The notes under the pieces are model-generated. The model was not told the DNA's origin, searched no databases, and was given only the letters and a program-made list of their open reading frames with translations. Shown here piece by piece: positions 23,441-33,071 of a stretch of DNA of 45,880 nt (position 1 is its first letter; every line of letters starts with the position of its first letter). A program made the position numbers and the translations under genes. This stretch comes from Bacteroidaceae bacterium (GTDB taxonomy: Bacteria > Bacteroidota > Bacteroidia > Bacteroidales > Bacteroidaceae), in NCBI GenBank assembly GCA_900769465.1, contig CAAGGT010000066.1:1-45880 (forward strand). Direction: 5' to 3'.

Positions 23441-26400
23441 TTACTTTAAAAGGAACTTCTTTCCGTTCTTTATGTAGATGTGTCCCTTCAGTGGATGGAG
23501 AACCTTGCGGCCCTGCAGGTCGTAGATGGCATCATCGTATTCGCGTTCTGTTGCTTCAATGACCGGCTCAATCGCTGTTAAACCACCGTCGGCCTCAATG
23601 TACTCGGTGTTGTCGCTCTCAAGCTTGAAACTCTCGATTGTCATACATATCTTGTCGCTCATGTTTACTATGAGTCCGAGTGATACCACAGTCTCTTCGT
23701 CGAGATGGAACTTTACGCTGTTGGATGTCTTGATACTCTTGTCGCTCATCTTGGTGTAGGCAATGGCATCCTCAATGCTTGCAATGCCCGGTATGCTGCG
23801 GCTGTCGTCTACGATAATATAGCTGTTGCCACATTGTCCTTCCCAGTCGCTGTACTTTGCTGTGAATGTATATGAGCCTGCCGGCAAGGTGATGGTCTGG
23901 TATACCTTGTGGTTGCTCAATGTACCGAATCCGTCCCAAATGGTTGTGAATGTCATGCTGTAACCCTTCTCGGCATCAACGTGCGCTCCAGTGGTGATGT
24001 TGCCCGATGTAACAGTGTTCTCGATGGTCCAATCTTTCAGTTCATAGAAACGGTTGCTTACATTTGTGTTGACAAGTTTTCCCGAATTGTAGTTGAATGC
24101 GGCACGGTAGTTTGTCAGATAGTCGGCTGTGATATCGTCTCCGTGACCTCCGCTTTCTGTACACAGGCAGAACACACCTCTTGATAATCCCCAGGCATCA
24201 CCGTCGGGGCCGAAACCGCTGCGCACACCGTCGCAACCGTTGCCGCTACGGTCGATGACGTTGCCGCCGCTCTGGTTGAAGTCATAGTAGAGCAACAGGC
24301 CTTCCTGTGACGATGGGTTCTCCAGTGGGGCGTTGCAAACTGCAAGTAACTCGTCGTCCTTGATGGCCTTTGTCCACACACGCAACTCGTCAATCTGTCC
24401 GTTCATTCTTGCATTGTCACTGCCGATGGCAAATCGGCTCAAAGAGTTCACTGCAGCATTGTATGAGACGTAGCGGCTTGAGTAGTATGCTCCGTCGCGG
24501 TAGAAGTATACATAACCTCCTGTCAAGACAGCGGCGTAGTGGTGCCACTCTTTGGCTATTACAAAGCCAGACAAACTTTCACCGGTGGTATAGCCATTTG
24601 CGGCAAGTGTCATTGTTCCGTTCTCTTTGGTTGTCAATAGAAGGGTGGAGTTGCTGTCACCCAAAGCAAGGCAGTTGTCAACCAACTCTTCGGGGCGCAT
24701 CCACCACTCAACGGTCACTGCCGAGGCACTTGCAGGGGCATTGTAGACGGTTGCCGTAACCTTTGCATTGTCGCGACCGCTGAAGTTGAGGCCGTTTCTG
24801 CTGTCGGCATTGCACACTATCAGAGCCCTCTCTCTTGTGGCGCTGCTTGAACCCAGGGCATTGTTCACGTCCAGTGTAACATTGTACACACCGCTGTTCT
24901 TTGGTGTCAGGCTACTATGCTGTCCGTTGATGACAAATTTCTTGCCAGGGCTCTCCACGGTCCACTCCCAGGCGGTTGGGTTGTATTTTGACACATCGGT
25001 CAAATATGTGGTCTCGCCCTTCATTATTATGGCCGGACTTATTTCAAATGCAGCCTGCGGCGCGGAATCAAGCACGTCAATGTAAATCTTTGATGTGGCA
25101 CTCTTTGTTCCCGAAACAGACGTCACCTTCAATGTGACAATTTGTGTACCCGGTACATCGTATACTGCATTTACACGCAGTCCCTTTGCCGTCTCCTCTA
25201 CAGCACCCGGTATTGACCACTCATAGAGGTAACCGAACTGCGGGTTCTCTACAATGAATGAGACTTTCTCGCCAAGAATGACGGGTGACTTGCTGACCTT
25301 GAATCTTGCATCGGCATCGGCTTCTTCCTTCACTGTAAGTTGCATCGTTTCGCTGACGGTGTTGCCGTTGGCATCTTCGGCTGTAATTGATATGCTCTTT
25401 TCACCGGCCGAGTTGAATATTACTGTGGGCGAGGCTACTGCGACATTGTTTATGCCGGCATCGGGGATGTTCCACAGGATTCTTGTTGCGGCATCACTGT
25501 ATGTGGCAGAGAGGTTTACCGGAATGCCGGCACGCACCTCTCCTGTCACAGTGTTTATATTCGCACTCAATGTGGCACTGGTCTTGCCAAGGCTCTTGCT
25601 GCTTTGCTCAACGCTGTAGTTGTAGTTCAGGAGTGTAGCGTGGTTGCCGTTGATGTATTCTCTCAACATAGTGCTGCCGTTCTCACTGAATACATCACCC
25701 TTGTAGTATGCGATGAGGCCATAGGGGAGCATACTGCCCGAGAACTGTGCATTCATACTGCCCTTTATTTCATTTGCAGTGCGCACTCTGTTCCAGATGC
25801 GTATCTCGTCATAGCTTGCATCCTGTGCGTTGCCCTCGCCGTTTGCGCTGAAGACAAAATTACCCCATCCGCCAACTCCGCTGTATGTCGATGAAGTTGC
25901 CGAGAACGATTTTTTGCGTACTCCGTTGATGTAGACAATCATTGTTTTGCCCTTTACTACAAAGGCAACGTGTGTCCAGGTGCCAACCTTTAGTGTTCCG
26001 GCATCTGTAAATGTGCGGTTGTTGGTGTCCCATCCAACCGTGAACGAGCCGTTTGCATTGGCGTGCATCATAAATTTGCCCCATCCCGGGCCGGCACTCT
26101 GGTTCCAGTCCCTCAATGAGTTTGGCTTTATGTAGAACTCCATTGTAAATTCCTCGTACTTCTGATTGAAGACATTAGGTATTCTGAAACCGGAATTCCT
26201 CAAGTTGATTGCCTTGTTCTCGCTATCTTCTGCTATCGGTGCCTGCGCGGATGCTTTCTGTGATTCGGCACCATCCTCATATACTGCCGAGATGCTGAAC
26301 GTGCCGCTCAACTCAATGCTGTTTGGTATGGTGTATGCCTGTGAATAGCCACTGATTTCGGCAATACGCTCGTTGTTCTTGTAAACCCTGTAGCTTGAAA

Positions 26401-27970
26401 TGCTGTGGCTCGAGCGCATTGGCTGTGTCCAGGTAAGTCTTCTTTGGTTGAGCGAGAGGTTCTGTGGCGCGTAGTACTCCTCGCCATAGACAACCACAGA
26501 AATGATGGTCTTGTTGCCTGCACTCTTTATCTCCACTCCGTTGCCGATGTCGAACGGAGTCTCCTGTCCATCGCGGTTGAATTCGTAATCGATTATTGAG
26601 GCATTGTGTATTTTTCCACTGCCTTTGCCCCAGCTTCTTGTCTCGACAATAAAGAAGTATTTCAGTGGCATACTCCTGTCATATCCGCTTGTGAGGTCTG
26701 TGAGGTCATATCCGAACTCCATAGGCTCGGTGTGTAGTCCGTCGGTCCAACGGCCGAGCATCGGGATTTCGGGTGCAGGGTTTGTGTTACCATAGTTACC
26801 GTCGCCTGCATATCTGAAGTGCTCGAACTCTATTGTCTTTTCGGGTGCAGTCGCGTTGATGTCGGCCGATATACCTGCCGACAGTTTGATTTCGCTTCGG
26901 CGTGAGTACTCCATCTCCAACTTTATTGTACGCAATGGGCGGTAGTCCTTTCTTACCTTGTAAATCTCAGGTGCCCACCAGTTCTGCGAGAATGTGCCGT
27001 CAGTGTTGAACGATGCGCCGCCGTATGCGTATGGACAGTAGATGAAACCGTTGTTTCCCCACCAGCTGCCCCATGAGTTCACGATAATCCATGCACCTAC
27101 CTCGTCCTTGCTCGCCTCACCGGCTACGCCGTTGCCGTCGAGGTCGAACTCAACGCGGTCGTCATATCCCACGATGGTGAGTGCGTGGTCAACCTGTGGT
27201 CCCCATGCCTTTACATACTTCTTGCCAACGACACCTGCCGAACTGTTGGCCGATGTGTTGGGGATTCTGCCTTCATAGTTACCGTCGGCGCTTGCCACGC
27301 CGATACCGCAGATACCTCCGGCCTGGAAACTGTTGTCGCCGTTGTGGTTCCACAGCCAGTTCTTCACGGCCTCACGTCCCTCCTCGGTGCCGACACTGAC
27401 GGGGAAATTTGAAGGTGCAAGCATACGGTTGTGCATAGCCTCGAACCATTTGTCATATCCCTGCATCCAACCGAAGTCGTCGTTGGCGCAGTCCTGGTTA
27501 CCGAAGAGTGTCGAGTATGTGCGGCCGCCGTATGTTGTCGATGATGGTACGCCAATGCTTGTCACGAATTCGTCCTTGCCCGAGTTGCCGTTTGTGAGCA
27601 ACCATACAAAGTGTGAGGGGTAGGTGTTTTCGTTCTTCTTGCCGTCTAGGTTCCTGTATGCATTAAGCTCATAAGTGAACATATAACATATACGCGATGC
27701 CGAACCGCACGAACCGCCGTCCTGGTTGAATATCGTCGGGAAGAACTTCTGCTCGGCGTTGTTCACATATGCGGGGCGCTGTGACCTTGCCGCACCGTCT
27801 ACACGCTGTGCTTTTTGCGCTCCCTGCTGTGGCATCAGTGACCAATCGGGGTTTACTTTGTCGCTGTAATCGGGGTATGTCGCCCTGTTTACATCTACTT
27901 GGGCGCTAAGACTCATTGGCAATACAACAGCCATAGCCAGTATGCTCCTGAAAAGATTTTTGAGTGTCAT
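23441..27970 (-). CDS. Secreted papain-like multidomain cysteine protease
   Basis: The ATG at 27970 gives a signal peptide (MTLKNLFRSILAMAVVLPMS, then LSAQ); the longer reading adds 14 unlikely residues. The 1509-residue protein has a papain-like domain (about 60-360) with Q83, nucleophile C88 (QDGGSCGSAS), VDHALTIVGYDD (His) and VNSWGSWWG (Asn). Then come a fibronectin-III-like domain (about 500-585), LamG (590-755), three PKD-like domains (about 790-1055), a second LamG (1060-1227), a DUF5013-like domain (1287-1447) and a C-terminal tail ending YIKNGKKFLLK. The tail resembles a type IX-style sorting end. The protein is likely exported to digest host or dietary protein. It shares its strand with the upstream hexosaminidase. 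Confidence 0.88.
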   Translation of the reverse strand: MTLKNLFRSILAMAVVLPMSLSAQVDVNRATYPDYSDKVNPDWSLMPQQGAQKAQRVDGAARSQRPAYVNNAEQKFFPTIFNQDGGSCGSASRICYMFTYELNAYRNLDGKKNENTYPSHFVWLLTNGNSGKDEFVTSIGVPSSTTYGGRTYSTLFGNQDCANDDFGWMQGYDKWFEAMHNRMLAPSNFPVSVGTEEGREAVKNWLWNHNGDNSFQAGGICGIGVASADGNYEGRIPNTSANSSAGVVGKKYVKAWGPQVDHALTIVGYDDRVEFDLDGNGVAGEASKDEVGAWIIVNSWGSWWGNNGFIYCPYAYGGASFNTDGTFSQNWWAPEIYKVRKDYRPLRTIKLEMEYSRRSEIKLSAGISADINATAPEKTIEFEHFRYAGDGNYGNTNPAPEIPMLGRWTDGLHTEPMEFGYDLTDLTSGYDRSMPLKYFFIVETRSWGKGSGKIHNASIIDYEFNRDGQETPFDIGNGVEIKSAGNKTIISVVVYGEEYYAPQNLSLNQRRLTWTQPMRSSHSISSYRVYKNNERIAEISGYSQAYTIPNSIELSGTFSISAVYEDGAESQKASAQAPIAEDSENKAINLRNSGFRIPNVFNQKYEEFTMEFYIKPNSLRDWNQSAGPGWGKFMMHANANGSFTVGWDTNNRTFTDAGTLKVGTWTHVAFVVKGKTMIVYINGVRKKSFSATSSTYSGVGGWGNFVFSANGEGNAQDASYDEIRIWNRVRTANEIKGSMNAQFSGSMLPYGLIAYYKGDVFSENGSTMLREYINGNHATLLNYNYSVEQSSKSLGKTSATLSANINTVTGEVRAGIPVNLSATYSDAATRILWNIPDAGINNVAVASPTVIFNSAGEKSISITAEDANGNTVSETMQLTVKEEADADARFKVSKSPVILGEKVSFIVENPQFGYLYEWSIPGAVEETAKGLRVNAVYDVPGTQIVTLKVTSVSGTKSATSKIYIDVLDSAPQAAFEISPAIIMKGETTYLTDVSKYNPTAWEWTVESPGKKFVINGQHSSLTPKNSGVYNVTLDVNNALGSSSATRERALIVCNADSRNGLNFSGRDNAKVTATVYNAPASASAVTVEWWMRPEELVDNCLALGDSNSTLLLTTKENGTMTLAANGYTTGESLSGFVIAKEWHHYAAVLTGGYVYFYRDGAYYSSRYVSYNAAVNSLSRFAIGSDNARMNGQIDELRVWTKAIKDDELLAVCNAPLENPSSQEGLLLYYDFNQSGGNVIDRSGNGCDGVRSGFGPDGDAWGLSRGVFCLCTESGGHGDDITADYLTNYRAAFNYNSGKLVNTNVSNRFYELKDWTIENTVTSGNITTGAHVDAEKGYSMTFTTIWDGFGTLSNHKVYQTITLPAGSYTFTAKYSDWEGQCGNSYIIVDDSRSIPGIASIEDAIAYTKMSDKSIKTSNSVKFHLDEETVVSLGLIVNMSDKICMTIESFKLESDNTEYIEADGGLTAIEPVIEATEREYDDAIYDLQGRKVLHPLKGHIYIKNGKKFLLK

Positions 27971-28005
27971 AAGCTTATTTTTTATAATTTTTCCGTTTCC
28001 CGTTT

Positions 28006-28087
28006 TTACCACACTTTGTGTGCTTGAAACTTGGCTGCGCTCGTTGCGATTGAAAATAAATTTTCATTCACTCGTTTGCACAAGTTT
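28006..28087 (+). repeat. Dispersed hairpin repeat, copy D (full length)
   Basis: First hairpin CACAC (28010-28014), TTT, GTGTG (28018-28022). It is followed by CTTGAAACTTGGCTGCGCTCGTTG (split as CTTGAAACTTGG and CTGCGCTCGTTG). Second hairpin TGAAAAT (28051-28057), AA, ATTTTCA (28060-28066), then CACTCGTTTGCACAAGTTTT. It fills the gap between the hexosaminidase stop and the protease start, so it lies in the leader of the protease gene or between the two transcripts. Confidence 0.72.
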
Positions 28088-30139
28088 TTATCTTATTACT
28101 ATTTCATCTGTGAATAGCCAACCACGTTGTGGGCCACATGCTGCGCGGTATCTGACGTAACGGGCCTTTGTGTTGCCCTGCCAGCCATACTCCTTGAACG
28201 AGAGTCCCTCGTCCCTCACTACAGTATGCCCGATGCGTGCCAGTTCGCAGAACTCCTTGCCGTCGCACGATGCACTTATGGTGACATCGGCAGGGAACCA
28301 TACGTCGGGGATGCACATCTGCATGAACTGTGCTGTGACTTCGGTGACTTCCTTCTCGCAACCCAGGTCAATCGTCACGTCTACGCCATCCTTTATGAAT
28401 CCCTGCCACTTCTTGTCGGTGTATGTCCATCCGCCGCACACTCCGTCTATCAAAGCCCTTTCTCCACCGGCATTGTAGCTGTCGCTGTATGGTGCATTCT
28501 CTGCGTATGTTATGCTGCCGGTTGTTGCAAGGTGTTCAACGGGGTTCTGTGCCTCCTTGCGCTGTCCGAACTCGTTTGCAAGGTCAAATGCGTTGTATCC
28601 CTTGCCGCGCAGGTAGTCTGTTGCTTTGATTGCGCGTTCCTTGAATTCGGCATAGTCGCGGTTGGCAGGGTTACTCCAGCCAATCTCGGCAATGGCAAGT
28701 ATACGTGGGTAAATCATATACTCCACAAGCTCCTCGGTGGGGATGTATTCTACCCACAGATTGCCTTGTATGCCATATATCAGGTGTGCCTTGGTGCTGT
28801 CAATCTCGGCGCGCGGGTCGTATGAATAGACCTTCTCCAACGGCATATATGGGCCGAATGCCATGGGTTGTGTGTGTGGTGCATCCTGGTAGGAGTCGAG
28901 ATAGCAGTATCCGCCTGGTGTCATGATTGCCCTGTGTCCGCTCTCTGCAGCTGCTATTCCGCCCTCTGTGCCTCGCCATGACATCACCGTTGCGTTCGGT
29001 GCGAGTCCGCCGTCGAGAATCTCGTCCCAACCGATAATCTGTCGGCCCTTGCTGTTCACGAATTTCTCTATGCGGTGTATAAGATAACTCTGCAACTCAT
29101 TCACGTCTTTGAGATTCTCCTCTTTCATTCGTTTTTGACAGAGCGGACAGTGTGGCCACGATGCCTTGCCGGCCTCGTCACCGCCAATGTGGATATATTC
29201 GCTTGGGAACAATTCAATGACCTCGGTGAGTACATTCTCAAGGAACTCGTATGTCTTTTCGTTGCCCACGCAAAAATCGGCCTGTTTGTATGGCTCGTGT
29301 GTGCAGGACAGCTCGGGGTAGGCAGTTAGCACCTCTTCGCTGTGTGCCGGCATCTCAATCTCGGGGATGATGGTTATGTAGCGCTCTGCCGCATATGCCA
29401 CAAGTTCCTTGATATCCTCCTGGGTGTAGTAGCCTCCGTATGCCCCTTCGCTGCCTTCCTCAACATATTTGCGGTCACCGAACCACCAATCTTTCCATAT
29501 TGCAGGTGAGCGCCATGCCGCAAACTCTGTTAGGCGCGGGTATCTCTTTATCTTTATGCGCCATCCTGCCGCATCGGTGAGGTGCAGGTGCAGGCGGTTC
29601 ATCTTGAAGTGTGCCATTGCGTCAATCTGCTTCTTGACGAACTCTTTGCCAAAGAAATGGCGGCTCACGTCGAGCATGAGTCCGCGGTATTCGAACTGTG
29701 GTCCATCGTTTATTGTGCAGGCGGGGAGGGCATTGCCGCCGTCGGCAAGCTGACAGAGTGTCTGTGCCGCATAGAAAAGACCGGCAGCGGATGTTGCCTT
29801 CGCACTTATTCCCTTTTTTGTGACTGCGATGGTGTAGCCTTCGGGTGAGGATATGCCTTCGACTTTGTCGCAGATTTCCATAGCGATGCCGCCGGTAACT
29901 TTTTCATCGGCAGGCTCCAACAGCTCTTTCCATACCGCCAATGCGTTGATGATTGCGCTCTTGTCCTCATCGGGTGCCTCAATGTAGAGTTTTGTCCCTT
30001 TGTGTATTGTGTAACAGCCCTCTGCGGTCTGTATCTCCTGCGGAACGGGTAACAGGGAGTGGCTTGCCACTGTGTTTGTGTCATGCGCGCACGCGCATAA
30101 TAATAAAAGGCTCAAGAGCCCCAGGCATAGGTTTTTCAT
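28088..30139 (-). CDS. GH20 beta-N-acetylhexosaminidase lipoprotein
   Basis: The enzyme removes terminal GlcNAc or GalNAc from glycans by substrate-assisted catalysis. The ATG at 30139 gives a lipoprotein signal (MKNLCLGLLSLLLLCAC) and 683 residues. A GH20b domain (about 25-140) precedes the TIM barrel (about 145-490) with the catalytic pair D321-E322 in HIGGDEAGKASW. The final 130 residues look like an F5/8-type carbohydrate-binding domain (IDGVCGGWTYTDKKWQGF, ending RGWLFTDEIVIR). It is likely anchored to the outer membrane or periplasm. Together with the downstream protease it suggests glycoprotein use. The full GDE motif indicates activity. Confidence 0.95.
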   Translation of the reverse strand: MKNLCLGLLSLLLLCACAHDTNTVASHSLLPVPQEIQTAEGCYTIHKGTKLYIEAPDEDKSAIINALAVWKELLEPADEKVTGGIAMEICDKVEGISSPEGYTIAVTKKGISAKATSAAGLFYAAQTLCQLADGGNALPACTINDGPQFEYRGLMLDVSRHFFGKEFVKKQIDAMAHFKMNRLHLHLTDAAGWRIKIKRYPRLTEFAAWRSPAIWKDWWFGDRKYVEEGSEGAYGGYYTQEDIKELVAYAAERYITIIPEIEMPAHSEEVLTAYPELSCTHEPYKQADFCVGNEKTYEFLENVLTEVIELFPSEYIHIGGDEAGKASWPHCPLCQKRMKEENLKDVNELQSYLIHRIEKFVNSKGRQIIGWDEILDGGLAPNATVMSWRGTEGGIAAAESGHRAIMTPGGYCYLDSYQDAPHTQPMAFGPYMPLEKVYSYDPRAEIDSTKAHLIYGIQGNLWVEYIPTEELVEYMIYPRILAIAEIGWSNPANRDYAEFKERAIKATDYLRGKGYNAFDLANEFGQRKEAQNPVEHLATTGSITYAENAPYSDSYNAGGERALIDGVCGGWTYTDKKWQGFIKDGVDVTIDLGCEKEVTEVTAQFMQMCIPDVWFPADVTISASCDGKEFCELARIGHTVVRDEGLSFKEYGWQGNTKARYVRYRAACGPQRGWLFTDEIVIR

Positions 30140-30198
30140 AATTTGGTCGAATCGTTTTTGCGAAGATATGATTTTTTTTGAAAATTCTTGCATTTTTT

Positions 30199-30231
30199 TT
30201 TGGAAAGTACAGAAAATCTGTTTTATATTTG
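30199..30231 (+). promoter_or_regulatory. Promoter of the ABC transporter operon
   Basis: TTTG at 30199-30202 and TATATTTG at 30224-30231 lie 21 bases apart, close to the Bacteroides pattern. The start codon is 25 bases below the -7 box, and an inverted repeat operator fills that gap. Confidence 0.65.
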
Positions 30232-30232
30232 C

Positions 30233-30256
30233 AGTGTACTAATAAACTAATACACT
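30233..30256 (+). promoter_or_regulatory. YtrA-type operator
   Basis: AGTGTA (30233-30238) and TACACT (30251-30256) are a perfect inverted repeat 12 bases apart, ending at the ABC gene's ATG and just below the -7 box. This is nearly the AGTGTA-N13-TACACT site reported for Bacillus YtrA. The operon's third gene encodes a YtrA-subfamily GntR repressor, so it is the expected binder. Confidence 0.75.
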
Positions 30257-31057
30257 ATGATTGAGATTAAGGATTTGTCATTTGCCTATTCGGGTTACAA
30301 GGTCCTGGATAGTATAAGCACCACGTTTGAGCAGGGTAGAGTATATGGTCTGCTCGGTGCAAATGGTGTGGGGAAGAGCACGCTTTTCAAACTGTTGTGT
30401 GGTTTGCTCACAACAAAGAACGGCAGCATCAACATAGACGGCTATTCGCCTGCCGACCGCAAGCCGGGTTCCCTGTCGAAGATATTCTATATCCCCGAGG
30501 ATTTTGAAGGTCCTGCGGTGTCAATAAAGAACTATGCCGATGGAATCTCTGCTTTCTATCCCAAATATGACGAGGGACAGTTGCGTGGGTTGCTGAACGA
30601 TTTCGAAATTGACATAAACCGCAAGTTCACAACATTGTCGCTTGGACAGCGCAAGAGGGCTATCCTGTGCATAGCGCTTGCAATGAACACCGAATATCTG
30701 TTGCTCGACGAGCCAACCAATGGTCTTGACATTCCAAGTAAGCTCGAGTTCCGCAAGATGGTGGCAAGGACAATGGACGACAGGCGTACCATAATAATAT
30801 CCACCCATCAGGTGAAGGACGTGGAGAACCTGCTCGACCACATTATGATACTCGACAAGCGCGCAGTGCTACTTGACAAGAGCGTTGCCGATATCCAGAA
30901 CGAATATCTCTTTGAAACCGGCAATACAGTCCCCGAAGATGCCCTTTATGTCGAAGCCGGTCTTGGCGGTTGCAGCTCAATACGCAAGAATGATACTGGC
31001 GAGGAGAGCCGCATAAACATAGAACTGCTGTTCAATTACATCAACTCAAAAAAATAA
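30257..31057 (+). CDS. ABC transporter ATP-binding protein (YtrB-like)
   Basis: This is the ATPase subunit of an export-type ABC transporter. The 266 residues contain Walker A (GANGVGKS, about 35-42), a signature-like LSLGQRKRA (about 131-139), Walker B LLLDEPTNGLD (about 150-160) and the switch histidine in STHQ. It is followed after 6 bases by the permease gene and then by the regulator. This gene order matches ytr/YtrA-controlled transporters that respond to cell-envelope stress in Gram-positive bacteria; the cargo here is not known. Confidence 0.92.
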   Translation: MIEIKDLSFAYSGYKVLDSISTTFEQGRVYGLLGANGVGKSTLFKLLCGLLTTKNGSINIDGYSPADRKPGSLSKIFYIPEDFEGPAVSIKNYADGISAFYPKYDEGQLRGLLNDFEIDINRKFTTLSLGQRKRAILCIALAMNTEYLLLDEPTNGLDIPSKLEFRKMVARTMDDRRTIIISTHQVKDVENLLDHIMILDKRAVLLDKSVADIQNEYLFETGNTVPEDALYVEAGLGGCSSIRKNDTGEESRINIELLFNYINSKK

Positions 31058-31063
31058 ACGGTC

Positions 31064-31867
31064 ATGAATGAAACATTTGATATAAAGCGCTTGGGCAAAC
31101 TCCTGCGTTATGAGGTGGTGAATTACATTCCCAACTTCTTCAAATCAATAATTATATTTGCAAGTGTAATTGCAGCAGTGTGGATATTGTCCCTTGTGAT
31201 AGATATAGATTCTATGTCTGCCGGCCGACAAGGACTTGTAGCTATGCTTTTTACATTGGCCGTTGCATTGAGCCCCTTCATCATCTACAAGGATATGAAT
31301 AACAGAAAAAAGGGATATCTTTATGCAATGATACCGGCAAGCACTCTTGAGAAGCTTGTGTCAATGGTATTGCTGTGCATGGTTGTGGTTCCTGTACTTT
31401 CATATGCAGTGTTGGCGGGAACTGACCTGCTGCTGTGGCTGCTTACGAAAACCGGAATGGGTTCGTTCTACGGGATTGCGTTCTTCAATCCCTTCTCCGA
31501 GGATGTCGTTAGATTTGCCGATTTGGAGAATCCGTATCAGGTACTCGACGGCATATTGTATTATGTGAATATTGTCGCCTATACCATAATGTTCAATACA
31601 ATCTTCCGCAAGAACAAGGTCCTGAAGACCATACTCTTCAATATCTCAATGTCATTTGCATTTGTGATTTTGGTTGCTGCTGTTGCGAATATGACAACAC
31701 CCGAATTTTGGGAAAATCTGTTCACTCCGTTTATTGAATGGGCCGATGGGAAAACTGATGTGGAAATGTTCAGCTATATGATGATTGTGGTACGCTGCCT
31801 GTGTCTCCTTTTCTCGTCTCTGTTCCTTGTGATAAGCTATTTCAGAATAAAGAAAGTAAACTATTAA
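31064..31867 (+). CDS. ABC transporter permease
   Basis: The 267-residue membrane protein has about six predicted helices (for example near 22-42, 52-68, 95-118, 165-180, 195-215 and 240-260). It is not strongly conserved in sequence. Its place between the ATPase and the regulator, with 6 and 10-base gaps, identifies it as the membrane subunit. Confidence 0.82.
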   Translation: MNETFDIKRLGKLLRYEVVNYIPNFFKSIIIFASVIAAVWILSLVIDIDSMSAGRQGLVAMLFTLAVALSPFIIYKDMNNRKKGYLYAMIPASTLEKLVSMVLLCMVVVPVLSYAVLAGTDLLLWLLTKTGMGSFYGIAFFNPFSEDVVRFADLENPYQVLDGILYYVNIVAYTIMFNTIFRKNKVLKTILFNISMSFAFVILVAAVANMTTPEFWENLFTPFIEWADGKTDVEMFSYMMIVVRCLCLLFSSLFLVISYFRIKKVNY

Positions 31868-31877
31868 TCTCTGAGTT

Positions 31878-32222
31878 ATGGAGTACAGTGAACATAAACC
31901 TATATATTTGCAGAATGTTGACCTGATGCAGGAGAAAATCCTGCGCGGCGACTGGCGCGAGGAGGAGCGCATCCCTTCGGTGCGCGAAATGGGCGCTATG
32001 GTCGGTGTGAATCCCAACACGATTGTACGCTCCTACCAGTTGCTCGAGGCACAGGATATAATATACAACAAACGTGGCCTGGGCTATTTTGTCAAGGAGG
32101 GTGCCGTTGAGCGTATTAAGGAGAATGTTAAGCGCGAGTTCATTGCCAATGAGCTGCCGCAGTTCAAGGCAAAGGTCGAGATGCTTGGCATTACAAAAGA
32201 GGAACTTGTCAAACTTTTATAA
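31878..32222 (+). CDS. GntR-family transcription regulator, YtrA subfamily
   Basis: The 114-residue protein has the winged helix of GntR regulators (about 10-75, with RIPSVREMGAMVGVNPNTIV and the wing GLGYFV). Only about 40 residues follow as a helical dimer region, the short effector part typical of YtrA. It probably represses its own operon through AGTGTA-N12-TACACT at 30233. It lies 10 bases after the permease and 11 before the lipoprotein gene. Confidence 0.92.
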   Translation: MEYSEHKPIYLQNVDLMQEKILRGDWREEERIPSVREMGAMVGVNPNTIVRSYQLLEAQDIIYNKRGLGYFVKEGAVERIKENVKREFIANELPQFKAKVEMLGITKEELVKLL

Positions 32223-32233
32223 ATAGTAATTCT

Positions 32234-33058
32234 ATGAAGAATTTTTTTATTGCAGGTCTTTTCTGCTTGTCTGTTTTACTCTCGGGATGTACTACCGTTG
32301 CTCCCGAGGCCGGTGAAGAGGGTGTAAAGGTACATAAACCCTGGATATTCGGTACGGGAGGTATTGATATGACTCCTGTCGAGACCGGACTTGAATATAC
32401 CTGGCTCTCTACTGACTATGTTATAGTGAATATGTTGCCGCGTGCCTATGATGAGGACCTTGATGATGCAACTTCAAACGACAATACATTGCTCGACTTC
32501 AACACACAGATACAGTTGCAGGTGAAAGACAATAAGTCGCCTGTGCTGATAAAGAATTATGGCGTGGACTGGTATAACTCGGTGATAAAGGAGGTCTATC
32601 GCAATACTGTGCGCGGTTATATATCAAAGTACGGGCCTTTTGACCTTATGAGTAACCGTGAAGTACTCGATTCCATCAATCTTTTTGTAAAAAACGATAT
32701 CCAGAACTATATCTCGCTGTTGAGTGCAAAGCAGGGCGAGTTGCCGATTGATGTAGTGAATGTTGTTGTCGGCCGTGCAATACCCAATGAACGCCAAAAG
32801 GCCGAAATGGATGCTACTGCCGCAGCTACACAGGCCAAGCGCACCGAGGAATCAAGGCGTGAGATGCTTGTAGCGCGCGAGGCTGCCGAACGTCAGCGTG
32901 CCATTGCCGACAAGGCATACCAGGAGGAGCTTGGGCTTACAACCGACCAGTTCATTCAACTGCGTGCCTGGGAGATAATAAAGGAGAAAAACGGTGCCAA
33001 CATTGATGTCCTGTTCAATGCCGATGCTACCAACAAAATGTGGAATGTAAGACGATAA
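32234..33058 (+). CDS. SPFH/prohibitin-like lipoprotein
   Basis: A lipoprotein signal (MKNFFIAGLFCLSVLLSGC, Cys at 19) is followed by a strand-rich SPFH-like domain (about 30-190) and an alanine- and glutamate-rich helix (about 185-235) typical of band 7 proteins. The 274-residue length is short for the family. Related Bacteroidales lipoproteins are annotated as prohibitin or SPFH proteins, with unclear function, perhaps in envelope scaffolding. It follows the GntR gene by 11 bases and may share its control. Confidence 0.72.
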   Translation: MKNFFIAGLFCLSVLLSGCTTVAPEAGEEGVKVHKPWIFGTGGIDMTPVETGLEYTWLSTDYVIVNMLPRAYDEDLDDATSNDNTLLDFNTQIQLQVKDNKSPVLIKNYGVDWYNSVIKEVYRNTVRGYISKYGPFDLMSNREVLDSINLFVKNDIQNYISLLSAKQGELPIDVVNVVVGRAIPNERQKAEMDATAAATQAKRTEESRREMLVAREAAERQRAIADKAYQEELGLTTDQFIQLRAWEIIKEKNGANIDVLFNADATNKMWNVRR

Positions 33059-33071
33059 AATTATGTGTGAT

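Noticed and set aside
23441..27970. C10 (streptopain) family for the secreted protease
   Set aside because: The HALTIVGYDD and VNSWGSWWG motifs match papain-type C1 enzymes better than C10.
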